DNA from: Lachnospiraceae bacterium
GTDB lineage: Bacteria; Bacillota; Clostridia; Lachnospirales; Lachnospiraceae
DNA length: 64,000 nucleotides
Assembly (NCBI GenBank): GCA_017527205.1
Contig: JAFXQK010000075.1
Location: 49,937 to 113,936 of the forward strand
Direction of reading: 5' to 3'
Part shown: piece by piece, positions 17,597 through 25,694 of the stretch
Numbering within the stretch: position 1 is the stretch's first letter
How the letters are laid out: each line of letters opens with the position of its first letter
Made by a program: the position numbers and the translations under genes
Notes under the pieces: generated by a model
Told to the model about the DNA's origin: nothing
The model's input: the letters and a program-made list of their open reading frames with translations, nothing else
Databases searched by the model: none

Positions 17597-17676
17597 TACC
17601 TCGAGGGGATGGGTTGGAGTATCTTTCCAGGTTCAAAGGTTAGTGGAAAGATACTCCAACCCAAGCCCCGAGGGTA
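17597..17676 (+). repeat. Long near-perfect inverted repeat between deoC and the aminopeptidase gene
   Basis: GGGTTGGAGTATCTTTCCA (17611-17629) is exactly complementary over 19 bases to 17644-17662, with a 14-base loop. A second helix (17599-17607 with 17666-17673, one bulged A) extends it below a small internal loop. No T run follows, so it is not a normal terminator. A transcript would carry an unusually stable hairpin just ahead of the GTG start at 17717. Confidence 0.85.
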
Positions 17677-17716
17677 TACAGTTAAGGAAATATGTAGAAG
17701 GAAAGAGGACAAAACA

Positions 17717-19513
17717 GTGGTAAATGAATTGATTCAGACAAGGCTTGCAGAGCTGAGAAAGGTCATGAAGGAGAAGAACGTGGATTATTATGTCATCCCC
17801 ACGGCTGACTTCCATGGCTCAGAATATGTCAATGATTATTTTAAGGTGAGGGAGTTCTTCTCCGGCTTTACGGGATCGGCAGGAACGCTGGTCGTATGGC
17901 AGGAGGGTGCGGCTCTTTGGACAGACGGGAGATACTTTCTTCAGGCTGAGAGAGAGCTTGGCGGCACAGGCGTTACGCTGATGAAGATGCGTGAAGAAGG
18001 CGTGCCGACGATCGATGAATTCCTCGCAAGGGAGCTAAGACATGGCATGACGCTTGGCTTTGACGGAAGAACCATTTCTGCAAAGGAAGGCAAGGCATGG
18101 GAGAAAGAGCTGGCGAAGAAGGAGATTCGATTTTCTTTTGAGGAAGACCTCGCACAGGCCGTCTGGAAGGACAGACCTGCATTTCCGGCAGGGAAGACGT
18201 TTCTGATCTCTGAAGAGGTTGCAGGTAAGACTGCGGCGGAAAAGATTGGCGAAGTGAGGGCAAAGCTGGATGCACTGGGCGTGGATGGCACGTTCCTGAC
18301 GAAGCTTGACGATGCCATGTGGCTTCTAAACGTCCGTGGCTGCGACGTGGAATGCAATCCCGTTGCCATCAGCTATGTTTACATATCCAAAGAGGAAGTC
18401 ATTCTTTTCATTCAGGACGAGGCACTTACGGATGAGGTGAAGGCTGGCCTGACAAAATATGGCGTGATCCTGCGTCCTTATGCAGAGGCACTTTCATTCA
18501 TCAAAGGCAGGAGCGGTGAGAGGCTGTTGCTTGATGCAAGATACTGCAGCTATGGCATCTATGAGAACGCTCAGGCGGGCAATGAAGTGATCGACGCGCC
18601 AAATCCCACGGAGCTCTTAAAGGCCGTGAAAAATAAGACGGAGCTCGCCAACATGGAGAAGATCTTCATGGCGGACAACGTGGCATTGACAAAGTTTATC
18701 TACTGGTTAAAGAACAACGTGGGTAAGCAGGAGATCACGGAGATCAGTGCTTCAGACAAGCTGGAGGAATTCCGCCGTCAGATCCCGGAATTTCTTGATC
18801 TTTCTTTTCCGACGATCGCTGGCTATGGCGCAAATGGAGCGATCATTCATTACCAGGCGACGCCGGAAACCAACGCAGTTTTGCAAGAGAAGAGCTTCTT
18901 GCTGGTTGATTCCGGCGGACAATACGTGGGAGGGACTACGGACGTCACGCGAACCATTGCACTTGGTCCCTTGACGGAGGATGAAATCTTTCATTACTCA
19001 ATCACGGCGGCCGGCATGATCCAGATGACGAATGCAAGATTTTTGCATGGCTGCACGGGACGCAATCTTGACATGCTTGCAAGACAGCCGTTCTGGGAGA
19101 ATGGACTTGACTTTAAACATGGCACGGGACATGGCGTCGGATATGTCTTGAACGTACACGAAGGTCCGCAGTCCCTGCGTTGGCAGTACATAAAGGACGT
19201 AACGGAATATGCCTTCGAGGAGGGCATGGACGTGACAAACGAACCCGGTCTCTATGTGGAAGGCAGTCACGGCATCAGAATTGAGAACGTGATGGTCGCG
19301 AAAAAGGACGAGAAAAATGAGTACGGACAGTTCATGCATTTTGACACCTTGACCTGGGTTCCGCTGGAACGGAGCGCTTTGGACGTAAAATATCTGACGG
19401 ACAGACAGCGGGAGTGGATCAATGCTTATCAGGCTACCGTTTATGAGAAGCTTTCTCCATACTTAAATGAAGAAGAGCGCGAATGGCTCCGCAGTGAAAC
19501 CGCAGCAATCTAG
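17717..19513 (+). CDS. pepP: Xaa-Pro aminopeptidase (M24B, aminopeptidase P family)
   Basis: Removes N-terminal residues preceding proline. The 598-residue protein has the long three-domain layout: two creatinase-like N-terminal domains and a C-terminal pita-bread domain. The metal ligands are visible: two Asp in DSGGQYVGGTTDVTR, His in HGTGHGVG, Glu in TNEPGLY and Glu in GIRIENV. I chose GTG 17717 (MVNELIQTRLAEL) because AGAGGAC lies six bases before it and homology begins there. A longer frame from 17573 would translate through the inverted repeat. Probably cytoplasmic; no signal peptide. Confidence 0.92.
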   Translation: MVNELIQTRLAELRKVMKEKNVDYYVIPTADFHGSEYVNDYFKVREFFSGFTGSAGTLVVWQEGAALWTDGRYFLQAERELGGTGVTLMKMREEGVPTIDEFLARELRHGMTLGFDGRTISAKEGKAWEKELAKKEIRFSFEEDLAQAVWKDRPAFPAGKTFLISEEVAGKTAAEKIGEVRAKLDALGVDGTFLTKLDDAMWLLNVRGCDVECNPVAISYVYISKEEVILFIQDEALTDEVKAGLTKYGVILRPYAEALSFIKGRSGERLLLDARYCSYGIYENAQAGNEVIDAPNPTELLKAVKNKTELANMEKIFMADNVALTKFIYWLKNNVGKQEITEISASDKLEEFRRQIPEFLDLSFPTIAGYGANGAIIHYQATPETNAVLQEKSFLLVDSGGQYVGGTTDVTRTIALGPLTEDEIFHYSITAAGMIQMTNARFLHGCTGRNLDMLARQPFWENGLDFKHGTGHGVGYVLNVHEGPQSLRWQYIKDVTEYAFEEGMDVTNEPGLYVEGSHGIRIENVMVAKKDEKNEYGQFMHFDTLTWVPLERSALDVKYLTDRQREWINAYQATVYEKLSPYLNEEEREWLRSETAAI

Positions 19514-19583
19514 GCACGAAGAATTCCGTAAAAAAATGAACGTAAAATATCAAGAAAATGAGAAAAAACCGCAAGGATAAACG

Positions 19584-19612
19584 TTGCTTTTTTGGGAACC
19601 TTCGTGTATAAT
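19584..19612 (+). promoter_or_regulatory. Promoter of pckA
   Basis: TTGCTT (19584-19589), 17-base spacer, TATAAT (19607-19612). The leader is about 60 bases long with no recognised regulatory fold. Confidence 0.65.
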
Positions 19613-19677
19613 GATACATGGCAATTTTTGGATATATTTTATGTCACAAATAAATAAAGGAAAAGGAGTAAGTACAA

Positions 19678-21291
19678 ATGGCAGCAATTGATTTAACCAA
19701 GTATGGCATTACCGGAAGTACGGAGATTGTTTACAATCCTTCCTACGAGACCCTCTTTGATGAGGAAATGAAGCCTGAACTCACTGGCTACGACAAAGGA
19801 CAGCTTACCGAGCTGGGAACCGTAAACGTTATGACGGGTGTTTACACCGGACGTTCCCCTAAGGATAAGTACATCGTTATGGATGAGAATTCCAAGAACA
19901 CCGTATGGTGGACCACCGATGAGTACAAGAACGACAACCACGCCATGAGCGAGGAGACCTGGGCAGTTGTTAAGGATATTGCTAAGAAGGCTTTGTCTAA
20001 CAAGAGACTGTTCGTTGTAGATGCATTCTGCGGCGCGAACAAGGATACCCGCATGGCAGTTCGTTTCATCATGGAAGTGGCTTGGCAGGCACATTTCGTA
20101 AGAAATATGTTCATTCAGCCTACCGCTGAGGAAGAAGCAAACTTCACCCCTGATTTCGTAGTATATACCGCATCCAAGGCGAAGGTAGACAACTATAAGG
20201 AGCTTGGCCTCAATTCCGAGACCTGCGTAGCTTTCAACATCACCAGCAGAGAGCAGGTAATCCTGAACACCTGGTACGGCGGTGAGATGAAGAAGGGTAT
20301 GTTCTCCATGATGAACTACTATCTGCCTCTGAAGGGCATTGCTTCCATGCACTGCTCCGCAAACACCGACATGAAGGGCGAGAACACCGCAATCTTCTTT
20401 GGCCTGTCCGGAACTGGTAAGACCACCCTTTCCACCGATCCCAAGAGACTGCTTATCGGTGATGACGAGCACGGCTGGGACGACAACGGCGTGTTCAACT
20501 TCGAGGGCGGCTGCTACGCTAAGGTTATTGGCCTTGACAAGGAGTCTGAGCCTGACATCTATAACGCAATCAAGAGAAATGCTCTTCTTGAGAACGTAAC
20601 GGTAGCTGCTGATGGCAAGATCGACTTCGATGATAAGTCCGTAACCGAGAATACTCGCGTATCTTATCCCATCGACCACATCAACAACATCGTGCTGAAG
20701 GTTCATCCTACTTCTTCCGGCCCTGCTGCAAAGAATGTGATCTTCCTTTCCGCAGATGCATTTGGCGTACTGCCTCCCGTGTCCATTCTGACTCCCGAGC
20801 AGACCCAGTACTACTTCCTGTCCGGATTCACCGCTAAGCTGGCAGGTACCGAGAGAGGCATCACCGAGCCTACTCCTACCTTCTCCGCATGCTTTGGCCA
20901 GGCATTCCTTGAGCTCCATCCTACCAAGTACGGCGAGGAGCTCGTTAAGAAGATGCAGAAGAGCGGCGCTAAGGCTTACCTTGTAAACACTGGTTGGAAC
21001 GGCACCGGCAAGAGAATCTCCATCAAGGATACCAGAGGCATCATCGATGCAATCCTGAATGGCGACGTTAATAACGCACCTACTAAGAAGATCCCCATCT
21101 TTGACTTCGAGGTTCCTACCGCTCTTCCTGGAGTTGATCCTGCAATTCTGGATCCCAGAGATACCTACGCTAACGCTTCCGAGTGGGAGACCAAGGCAAA
21201 GGATCTTGCTGAGAGATTCATCAAGAACTTCAAGAAGTATGAGGGCAATGAGGCTGGTAAGGCACTGGTTGCTGCAGGTCCTCAGCTGTAA
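19678..21291 (+). CDS. pckA: Phosphoenolpyruvate carboxykinase (ATP)
   Basis: Interconverts oxaloacetate + ATP and PEP + CO2 + ADP. In fermenting anaerobes it often runs toward oxaloacetate on the way to C4 acids. The 537-residue protein has the kinase-1a loop [11 protein letters not shown], kinase-2 [20 protein letters not shown] for substrate binding, [10 protein letters not shown], and [13 protein letters not shown]. The start follows AAAAGGAGTAAGTAC. Monocistronic, with two terminators in a row (21316 and 21451). Codon use is as strongly biased as in gdhA, pointing to high expression. Confidence 0.98.
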   Translation: MAAIDLTKYGITGSTEIVYNPSYETLFDEEMKPELTGYDKGQLTELGTVNVMTGVYTGRSPKDKYIVMDENSKNTVWWTTDEYKNDNHAMSEETWAVVKDIAKKALSNKRLFVVDAFCGANKDTRMAVRFIMEVAWQAHFVRNMFIQPTAEEEANFTPDFVVYTASKAKVDNYKELGLNSETCVAFNITSREQVILNTWYGGEMKKGMFSMMNYYLPLKGIASMHCSANTDMKGENTAIFFGLSGTGKTTLSTDPKRLLIGDDEHGWDDNGVFNFEGGCYAKVIGLDKESEPDIYNAIKRNALLENVTVAADGKIDFDDKSVTENTRVSYPIDHINNIVLKVHPTSSGPAAKNVIFLSADAFGVLPPVSILTPEQTQYYFLSGFTAKLAGTERGITEPTPTFSACFGQAFLELHPTKYGEELVKKMQKSGAKAYLVNTGWNGTGKRISIKDTRGIIDAILNGDVNNAPTKKIPIFDFEVPTALPGVDPAILDPRDTYANASEWETKAKDLAERFIKNFKKYEGNEAGKALVAAGPQL

Positions 21292-21315
21292 TTTGTAATT
21301 TATTGATGAAAAACG

Positions 21316-21354
21316 GATTCCGTGACGGACGAAGGTTTGTCACGGAATCTTTTT
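21316..21354 (+). terminator. First terminator after pckA
   Basis: GATTCCGTGAC (21316-21326) is perfectly complementary to GTCACGGAATC (21339-21349), followed by TTTTT. Confidence 0.92.
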
Positions 21355-21450
21355 GATTAAGAAGTGCGGCAAAACGTTTTTGCTAATAAGTTTTATAATA
21401 TGTTTTGAGAAATACGTTTTGCAAAAGAGAATCCGATAAAGAAATCAAAA

Positions 21451-21487
21451 GATCCATGGCAGACGGAAGTTTGCCATGGATCTTTTT
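21451..21487 (+). terminator. Second terminator after pckA, similar in design to the first
   Basis: GATCCATGGCA (21451-21461) is perfectly complementary to TGCCATGGATC (21472-21482), followed by TTTTT. Loop and flanks resemble the first terminator (GACGGAAG against GACGAAGG; TTTTTGAT after both), suggesting a duplication with compensatory stem changes. The 96 bases between them contain no gene that I can support. Confidence 0.88.
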
Positions 21488-21577
21488 GATAAAAGACAAA
21501 TATGCCGTGGATTCTTTCATAGATAGCTACCGAAAGAAAGCAGATACTTGACGGCATACGAATGCGTGGCGAAATGC

Positions 21578-21640
21578 GAATGGCACCGCGATAACCCCGA
21601 ATGGCACCGCGATAACCCTAAATGGCACTGCGATAACCCC
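21578..21640. repeat. Three tandem 21-bp repeats
   Basis: Three adjacent 21-base copies built on GAATGGCACCGCGATAACCC start at 21578, 21599 and 21620; copies two and three differ from the first at one and two positions. They could encode EWHRDNP-type heptads on the forward strand, but no ribosome binding site or plausible protein surrounds them. Most of 21488-22227 appears non-coding. Confidence 0.85.
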
Positions 21641-21695
21641 GAATCTGCCAAACTTTTTCTTTCCAAGAACCTCAGGGCGCAAAAAGCTTCCTTCA

Positions 21696-21924
21696 AAAGC
21701 AACTTCTTTCCCCGGTTACCTCATTTTTGTTGCCTTTTCATCTTGCCGGTCTTGAGCAAGCAACATATGTCTGCCATCACACCTGACATGTTGCCTTTTT
21801 GGCGTCGTGTAATCTTAATAAACAACATATTTCCCCGTGCATGCCTCAATGTGTTGCTTTTACCGTCTTCAGGCTTCTTAAAAGGCAACATGTGGCGGCA
21901 TTTATCCTGATTCTGTTGCTTTTT
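21696..21924. repeat. Array of four terminator-like hairpins at about 62-bp spacing
   Basis: Units begin with GCAAC(A) at 21699, 21760, 21822 and 21885 and reach the complementary (T)GTTGC at 21729, 21790, 21853 and 21915, each followed by TTTT or CTTTT. Upstream A runs make them look like bidirectional terminators. A CCTCA or CCTGA stands at the same offset in every unit, so they are diverged copies of one repeat rather than chance hairpins. Confidence 0.7.
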
Positions 21925-21950
21925 ACCTCGAAGAAGCTTTGACTCTTTTG

Positions 21951-22094
21951 GCGAGGCATTCCGTGGAAGATTTTTGCTTGCTTTACTTCGCGTGAGCGCC
22001 TTGTTCCTTCTTGCGAGGCATTCCGTGGAAGATTCTTGCTTGTTTTACTTCCCATGAGGGCTACGTCCTTTCTGGAGAGGTATTTACCTGGCAA
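21951..22094. repeat. 62-bp tandem direct repeats continuing the array
   Basis: Two copies of 62 bases (21951-22012 and 22013-22074), identical at their first 22 bases and about 82% identical overall by eye, followed by a degenerate third beginning at 22075. The period equals that of the hairpin units just upstream, and TTGCTT..TTTACTT falls where those units have TGTTGC.TTTT. A period not divisible by three argues against coding. Confidence 0.75.
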
Positions 22095-22227
22095 GGAGAC
22101 CTCGACAAACTGCGATTTATAAAGCTCATGATACCAATTTTGCTAAGCATGGGCAATTTGAAAACTTAAATCCATATGGAATGAATCATAGTGGACGACA
22201 TAAGAAAATTGACAATCCGTAAGTTGA

Positions 22228-22317
22228 TAATTAAAAATTATTTTAAATAGTTATTGACATGGATGCAATATTATAGTAAGATGAACGTGGTAATTAAAAA
22301 ATATTTTAAATAGCTAT
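22228..22317 (+). promoter_or_regulatory. sdpR promoter flanked by duplicated operator-like repeats
   Basis: TTGACA (22254-22259), 17-base spacer, TAAGAT (22277-22282). A 27-base AT-rich repeat occurs at 22228-22254 and again at 22291-22317, differing at three positions by eye. Each copy holds a near-palindrome of TTAAAA and TTTTAA halves. One copy touches the -35 and the other covers the early transcribed region, as expected for autorepression by the ArsR-type protein encoded next. Confidence 0.7.
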
Positions 22318-22337
22318 GTAACCAATTGGAGATGGAC

Positions 22338-22607
22338 ATGGGTGATGCGAACATTTTTAAGGTATTGTCTGACGCGCAGCGCAGGGAAATCCTGGTCATG
22401 TTAAAGAATGGTCGGAAAAATGCGGGAGAGATTGCAGAGAAACTTGGCATGTCGTCGGCTGCTTTATCCTATCATTTAAGGCTTCTAAAGGAAGCGAACC
22501 TAATCATGGAATACAAGCAAAAGAACTTTATTTTTTATGAGATCAATACATCGGTATTTGAGGAACTGATCCTTTGGGTCGGGCAGTTTGGAGGAAAAAA
22601 AGAATGA
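22338..22607 (+). CDS. sdpR: ArsR-family autorepressor, SdpR type
   Basis: An 89-residue winged-helix regulator. It starts NIFKVLSDAQRREILVML, then has the recognition helix region AGEIAEKLGMSSAALSYHLRLLKEANLI and the wing YKQKNFIFYEIN. The Cys metal-binding motif of ArsR/SmtB is absent, as in SdpR, which responds to its membrane partner SdpI instead of metal. ATG 22338 follows TTGGAG at six bases. Its stop overlaps the sdpI start in ATGA, so the two are coupled. Confidence 0.88.
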   Translation: MGDANIFKVLSDAQRREILVMLKNGRKNAGEIAEKLGMSSAALSYHLRLLKEANLIMEYKQKNFIFYEINTSVFEELILWVGQFGGKKE

Positions 22608-23359
22608 AGAAGGCAATGTGGATCATTTCAATTTTTTGCCTTGTCGGAACGGCTTTATTGTTGCAATTTATGCCAGAGAGCGTTCCCATGCATTATGACG
22701 CGATGGGACAAATTGACAGATGGGGTTCAAGATATGAGCAGTTGATCGTACCGATCATTATCCTTGTGGTTTCTCTCTTTTGGACAACTCTTATTTTGTA
22801 CTATGAGAAAAAAGCCGGAAAAGCGGGAAATATATCAGACGCAGCATCATGTGAGGAGAAAGAAGCTGGCGTGCCGTCAAACGAAGCGATACTCGAAAAG
22901 GAGAAGGCAGAAGCTTTGTCAAACGCCAGGGCACTTAGCGTGGTTGGAATGGCAAACGCAGCTATGTTTACGGTCCTTCACGGCTTTTTGCTCTATGGGG
23001 CGTGGGATGCGGCCAACGTTCAGTCGACTGCCATGACCATCGACGTGAGTAAGGTTGCGGGAATTCTGATGGGCATTTTTATGATCATTGCAGGCAATGT
23101 TTTACCGAAATCAAGGATCAATGGAAGCTTTGGCGTTCGGATACCATGGAGCACGTACAATGAGACCACGTGGAGAAAGACGAATCGGTTTGGAGGTTTG
23201 GCACTTGTGATTACGGGGATCGTGACGATCCTCGGGACGTTGCTCTTGACAGGCTCTTATACTGCGCCGCTGGTGTTGGCCACTTGCCTTATGATCGCAA
23301 CGGTTTTCATTCTGATCTATGCGCATAAGGTTTGCGAGGAAGAAAAGAAGGCTGGGTGA
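22604..23359 (+). CDS. sdpI: SdpI-family membrane protein
   Basis: A 251-residue integral membrane protein with about six membrane segments. The N-terminal DUF1648 signature (MPESVPMHYDAMGQIDRWGS) and the SdpI signature (FGVRIPWSTYNETTWRKTNR) are clear. In Bacillus subtilis SdpI gives immunity to the SdpC toxin and, when bound to toxin, sequesters SdpR at the membrane. Here no sdpABC toxin genes flank the pair, so a solitary immunity or signalling role is more likely. A hydrophilic insert of about 40 residues (Ala/Glu/Lys) follows the second segment. GGAGGAAAAAAAG precedes the start. Confidence 0.9.
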   Translation: MKKAMWIISIFCLVGTALLLQFMPESVPMHYDAMGQIDRWGSRYEQLIVPIIILVVSLFWTTLILYYEKKAGKAGNISDAASCEEKEAGVPSNEAILEKEKAEALSNARALSVVGMANAAMFTVLHGFLLYGAWDAANVQSTAMTIDVSKVAGILMGIFMIIAGNVLPKSRINGSFGVRIPWSTYNETTWRKTNRFGGLALVITGIVTILGTLLLTGSYTAPLVLATCLMIATVFILIYAHKVCEEEKKAG

Positions 23360-23380
23360 ACTCGTTGGGAAATGGAAAAG

Positions 23381-23402
23381 GGTGGCGGAAGCCACCTTTT
23401 TT
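23381..23402 (+). terminator. Terminator of sdpRI
   Basis: GGTGGC-GGAA-GCCACC (23381-23396) with a GGAA tetraloop, followed by six T. Confidence 0.92.
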
Positions 23403-23435
23403 GTTAAGCTTTTTGGGGTAAAAGGGAAAAAGTTA

Positions 23436-23464
23436 TTTACTATTGAAAAAAAATGTCGTATAAT
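23436..23464 (+). promoter_or_regulatory. Promoter of the porCDAB operon
   Basis: TTTACT (23436-23441), 17-base spacer, TATAAT (23459-23464), 65 bases ahead of porC. Confidence 0.6.
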
Positions 23465-23528
23465 ATGTCTCGCGTATGCCCGAATGGAATGGGGCAAGGG
23501 AATGATTTGAAACGGAAGGGATTGGAAA

Positions 23529-24101
23529 ATGAACAGTTTGACGGAGATCAGATGGCATGGCCGCGGCGGCCAGGGCGCCAAGACGGCGGCTCTTTTATTG
23601 GCAGACGTGGCATTTCAGCTTGGAAAGCACGTGCAGGGTTTCCCTGAATATGGTCCTGAGAGAATGGGGGCGCCCATTACGGCGTACGACCGAATCAGTG
23701 ACAAGCCGATTCGCGTGCATTCTAACATTTACGATCCGGATTACGTGGTAGTGGTGGATGACACGCTGCTGGAAGCCGTTGACGTAACTGCGGGTCTGAA
23801 AAAAGAAGGTGCCATTTTGGTCAACACTACCAAGACAAAGGAAGAAATTCTTCCTCACCTGAAGGGGTATGAAGGGGAAGTGCATATCATTGACGCGAGA
23901 AAGGTTTGTCATGAGACGCTGGGAAAGTATTTCCCCAATACGCCCATGCTTGCGGCAATTGTAAAGGTATCTGGCGTCATTGAACCAGAAACCTTTATTA
24001 AGCTGATGAGGGAATCCCTGGAACATAAATTTGCAAAAAAACCCGAAGTGCTTGAGGGTAACATGAAGGCACTGAGGCTTGCAATGGAGGAGGTACACTG
24101 A
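23529..24101 (+). CDS. porC: 2-oxoacid:ferredoxin oxidoreductase gamma subunit
   Basis: The gamma subunit of the four-subunit pyruvate (or related 2-oxoacid):ferredoxin oxidoreductase. It is 190 residues with the N-terminal WHGRGGQGAKTAALLLA phosphate-binding loop typical of the family and GFPEYGPERMGAP after it. The enzyme oxidatively decarboxylates 2-oxoacid to acyl-CoA and reduces ferredoxin. The start follows GGAAGGGATTGG. Its TGA overlaps the porD ATG by one base. First gene of porCDAB in the gamma-delta-alpha-beta order. Confidence 0.94.
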   Translation: MNSLTEIRWHGRGGQGAKTAALLLADVAFQLGKHVQGFPEYGPERMGAPITAYDRISDKPIRVHSNIYDPDYVVVVDDTLLEAVDVTAGLKKEGAILVNTTKTKEEILPHLKGYEGEVHIIDARKVCHETLGKYFPNTPMLAAIVKVSGVIEPETFIKLMRESLEHKFAKKPEVLEGNMKALRLAMEEVH

Positions 24102-24403
24102 TGGCATTACCGGCAGAGAAAATTGATGAGCATATTGCATGGCAGGACGTAACGGAAGGGCTTCAGATCCATGAGCCTGCGACTAGTAAAGGATTTATGA
24201 CCGGTCAGTGGAGAACCAACACGCCGGTCTGGCTGAAGGAGAAGTGCAAGCAGTGTCTTCTCTGCGTGCCCTATTGCCCGGACAGCTGCATTCTTGCCAA
24301 GGACAATAAGAGACAGGAGTTTGACTATGATCATTGCAAGGGCTGCGGAATTTGCGTAAAGGCTTGTCCCTTTGGCGCGATTGAGATGAAGGAGGGACAA
24401 TAA
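24101..24403 (+). CDS. porD: 2-oxoacid:ferredoxin oxidoreductase delta subunit (2x[4Fe-4S])
   Basis: A 100-residue ferredoxin-like subunit that carries electrons from the TPP site to external ferredoxin. Two [4Fe-4S] motifs are visible: CKQCLLCVPYCPDSC and CKGCGICVKACPFGA. The N-terminal stretch ending FMTGQWRTNTPVW is typical of PorD. It is tightly packed between porC (one-base overlap) and porA (one-base gap), which implies stoichiometric translation. Confidence 0.95.
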   Translation: MALPAEKIDEHIAWQDVTEGLQIHEPATSKGFMTGQWRTNTPVWLKEKCKQCLLCVPYCPDSCILAKDNKRQEFDYDHCKGCGICVKACPFGAIEMKEGQ

Positions 24404-24404
24404 G

Positions 24405-25616
24405 ATGAGCGAAAAAGGAATCCCCCAGAGAATGTCGGGAAATGAGGCAGTGGCCGAGGCCATCCGCCAGATCAACCCGGACGTAATGCCCGCATTCCCC
24501 ATCACGCCGTCCACCGAGATCCCTCAGTTTGTGTCTTCCATGATCTCTAACGGACAAATTGACACCGAGTTTATTCCCGTGGAGAGCGAGCACAGTTCCA
24601 TGAGCGCAGCCATCGGTTCCGAGGCAGCTGGTGCAAGAACTCTAACGGCAACTTCCTCCTGTGGACTTGCCTTCATGTGGGAGGTATTATACGTGGCAGC
24701 GTCCAATCGTCTGCCTCTTATGCTGGAGCTGGTAAACCGTGCCCTTTCCGGTCCCATCAACATCAATGCGGAGCATTCCGACAGCATGGGCGCCAGAGAC
24801 AGCGGCTGGCTTCAGATTTATGCAGAGAATAATCAGGAGGCTTATGACAATACCCTTCAGGCTTACCGCATTGCGGAGCACAAGGACGTAAAGCTTCCCA
24901 TCATGGTTTGTCAGGATGGTTTCATTACCAGCCACGCGGTGGAAAACATCATGCTTCTTCCCGACGGACCCGTAAAGAAATTTGTGGGTGAGTATCATCC
25001 CGAACATTATCTTCTCAAGGAAGACGAGACTATGGCCGTTGGTCCTTATGCAGTATCTCCTTATTGCATGGAGGCAAAGCGCGCGCAGGCGCAGGGCATG
25101 ATCAACGCCAAGAAGGTTATCTTGGAAGTCGCGAAGGAATTTGAAGAGCTCTCCGGCAGAAAGTACGGTTTCTATGAAGGGTATCGGTTAGAGGATGCGG
25201 AGCTGGCGCTGGTAGCCATCGGAAGCGTTTGCGGAACCATTAAGGATGCCATTGATAAGCTTCGTGAGGAAGGCAGAAAGGTTGGTCTTTTGAAGATCCG
25301 CGTGTTCCGTCCCTTCCCCGGTGAGGAATTTGCGGAGGCGCTGAAGCACTGTAAGGCAGTTGCCATTTTAGACAGAAGCGAGGGCTATAACAGCGTTGGC
25401 GGGCCTGTTGGCGCAGAGGTAACGGCTGCCATGTACCGCGCAAAGTGTAAGGCAGAGACCGTCAACATAATCTATGGTCTGTCAGGACGCGACGTGAGAG
25501 TGGAGGACGTGGAGAGAGTCTACGAGAAGCTTGCAAAGCTCGCCGAGGGTGAGAATGTGTTTGGTCCTTATCCTTATCTGGGACTTCGCAGCAAGGACGA
25601 GGCAGATTGCGTATAA
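24405..25616 (+). CDS. porA: 2-oxoacid:ferredoxin oxidoreductase alpha subunit
   Basis: A 403-residue alpha subunit forming part of the active site with PorB. It has the pyrimidine-binding domain with AFPITPSTEIPQF, the ESEHSSMSAAIGSEAAGAR region with the catalytic Glu, TATSSCGLAFMWE, and a C-terminal transketolase-like domain. The HSDSMGARDSGWLQIYAENN stretch resembles PorA of Thermotoga, so pyruvate is the likeliest substrate; a branched-chain 2-oxoacid (VOR-type) enzyme has the same architecture and cannot be excluded. A 78-base gap with no recognised signal precedes porB. Confidence 0.93.
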   Translation: MSEKGIPQRMSGNEAVAEAIRQINPDVMPAFPITPSTEIPQFVSSMISNGQIDTEFIPVESEHSSMSAAIGSEAAGARTLTATSSCGLAFMWEVLYVAASNRLPLMLELVNRALSGPININAEHSDSMGARDSGWLQIYAENNQEAYDNTLQAYRIAEHKDVKLPIMVCQDGFITSHAVENIMLLPDGPVKKFVGEYHPEHYLLKEDETMAVGPYAVSPYCMEAKRAQAQGMINAKKVILEVAKEFEELSGRKYGFYEGYRLEDAELALVAIGSVCGTIKDAIDKLREEGRKVGLLKIRVFRPFPGEEFAEALKHCKAVAILDRSEGYNSVGGPVGAEVTAAMYRAKCKAETVNIIYGLSGRDVRVEDVERVYEKLAKLAEGENVFGPYPYLGLRSKDEADCV

Positions 25617-25694
25617 GCCAGTGACTTTGAAACACGTGAAACCACGAAACGCGGGACGACAAAGAATCCGTTCCCAAGCATAGGAGATTATAAA

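Noticed and set aside
17573..17716. N-terminal extension of the aminopeptidase P
   Set aside because: The extension reads through the 19-bp inverted repeat and is not part of the family. GTG 17717 has a proper ribosome binding site.
21696..22094. CRISPR array
   Set aside because: The units recur at a regular distance, but they have diverged throughout and lack short identical repeats with unique spacers. No cas gene is in the window.
21548..22094. Short proteins across the repeat island (forward EWHRDNP repeats; reverse frame at 21846-22094)
   Set aside because: No ribosome binding sites, odd composition, and the 62-bp period would shift frame with each unit.
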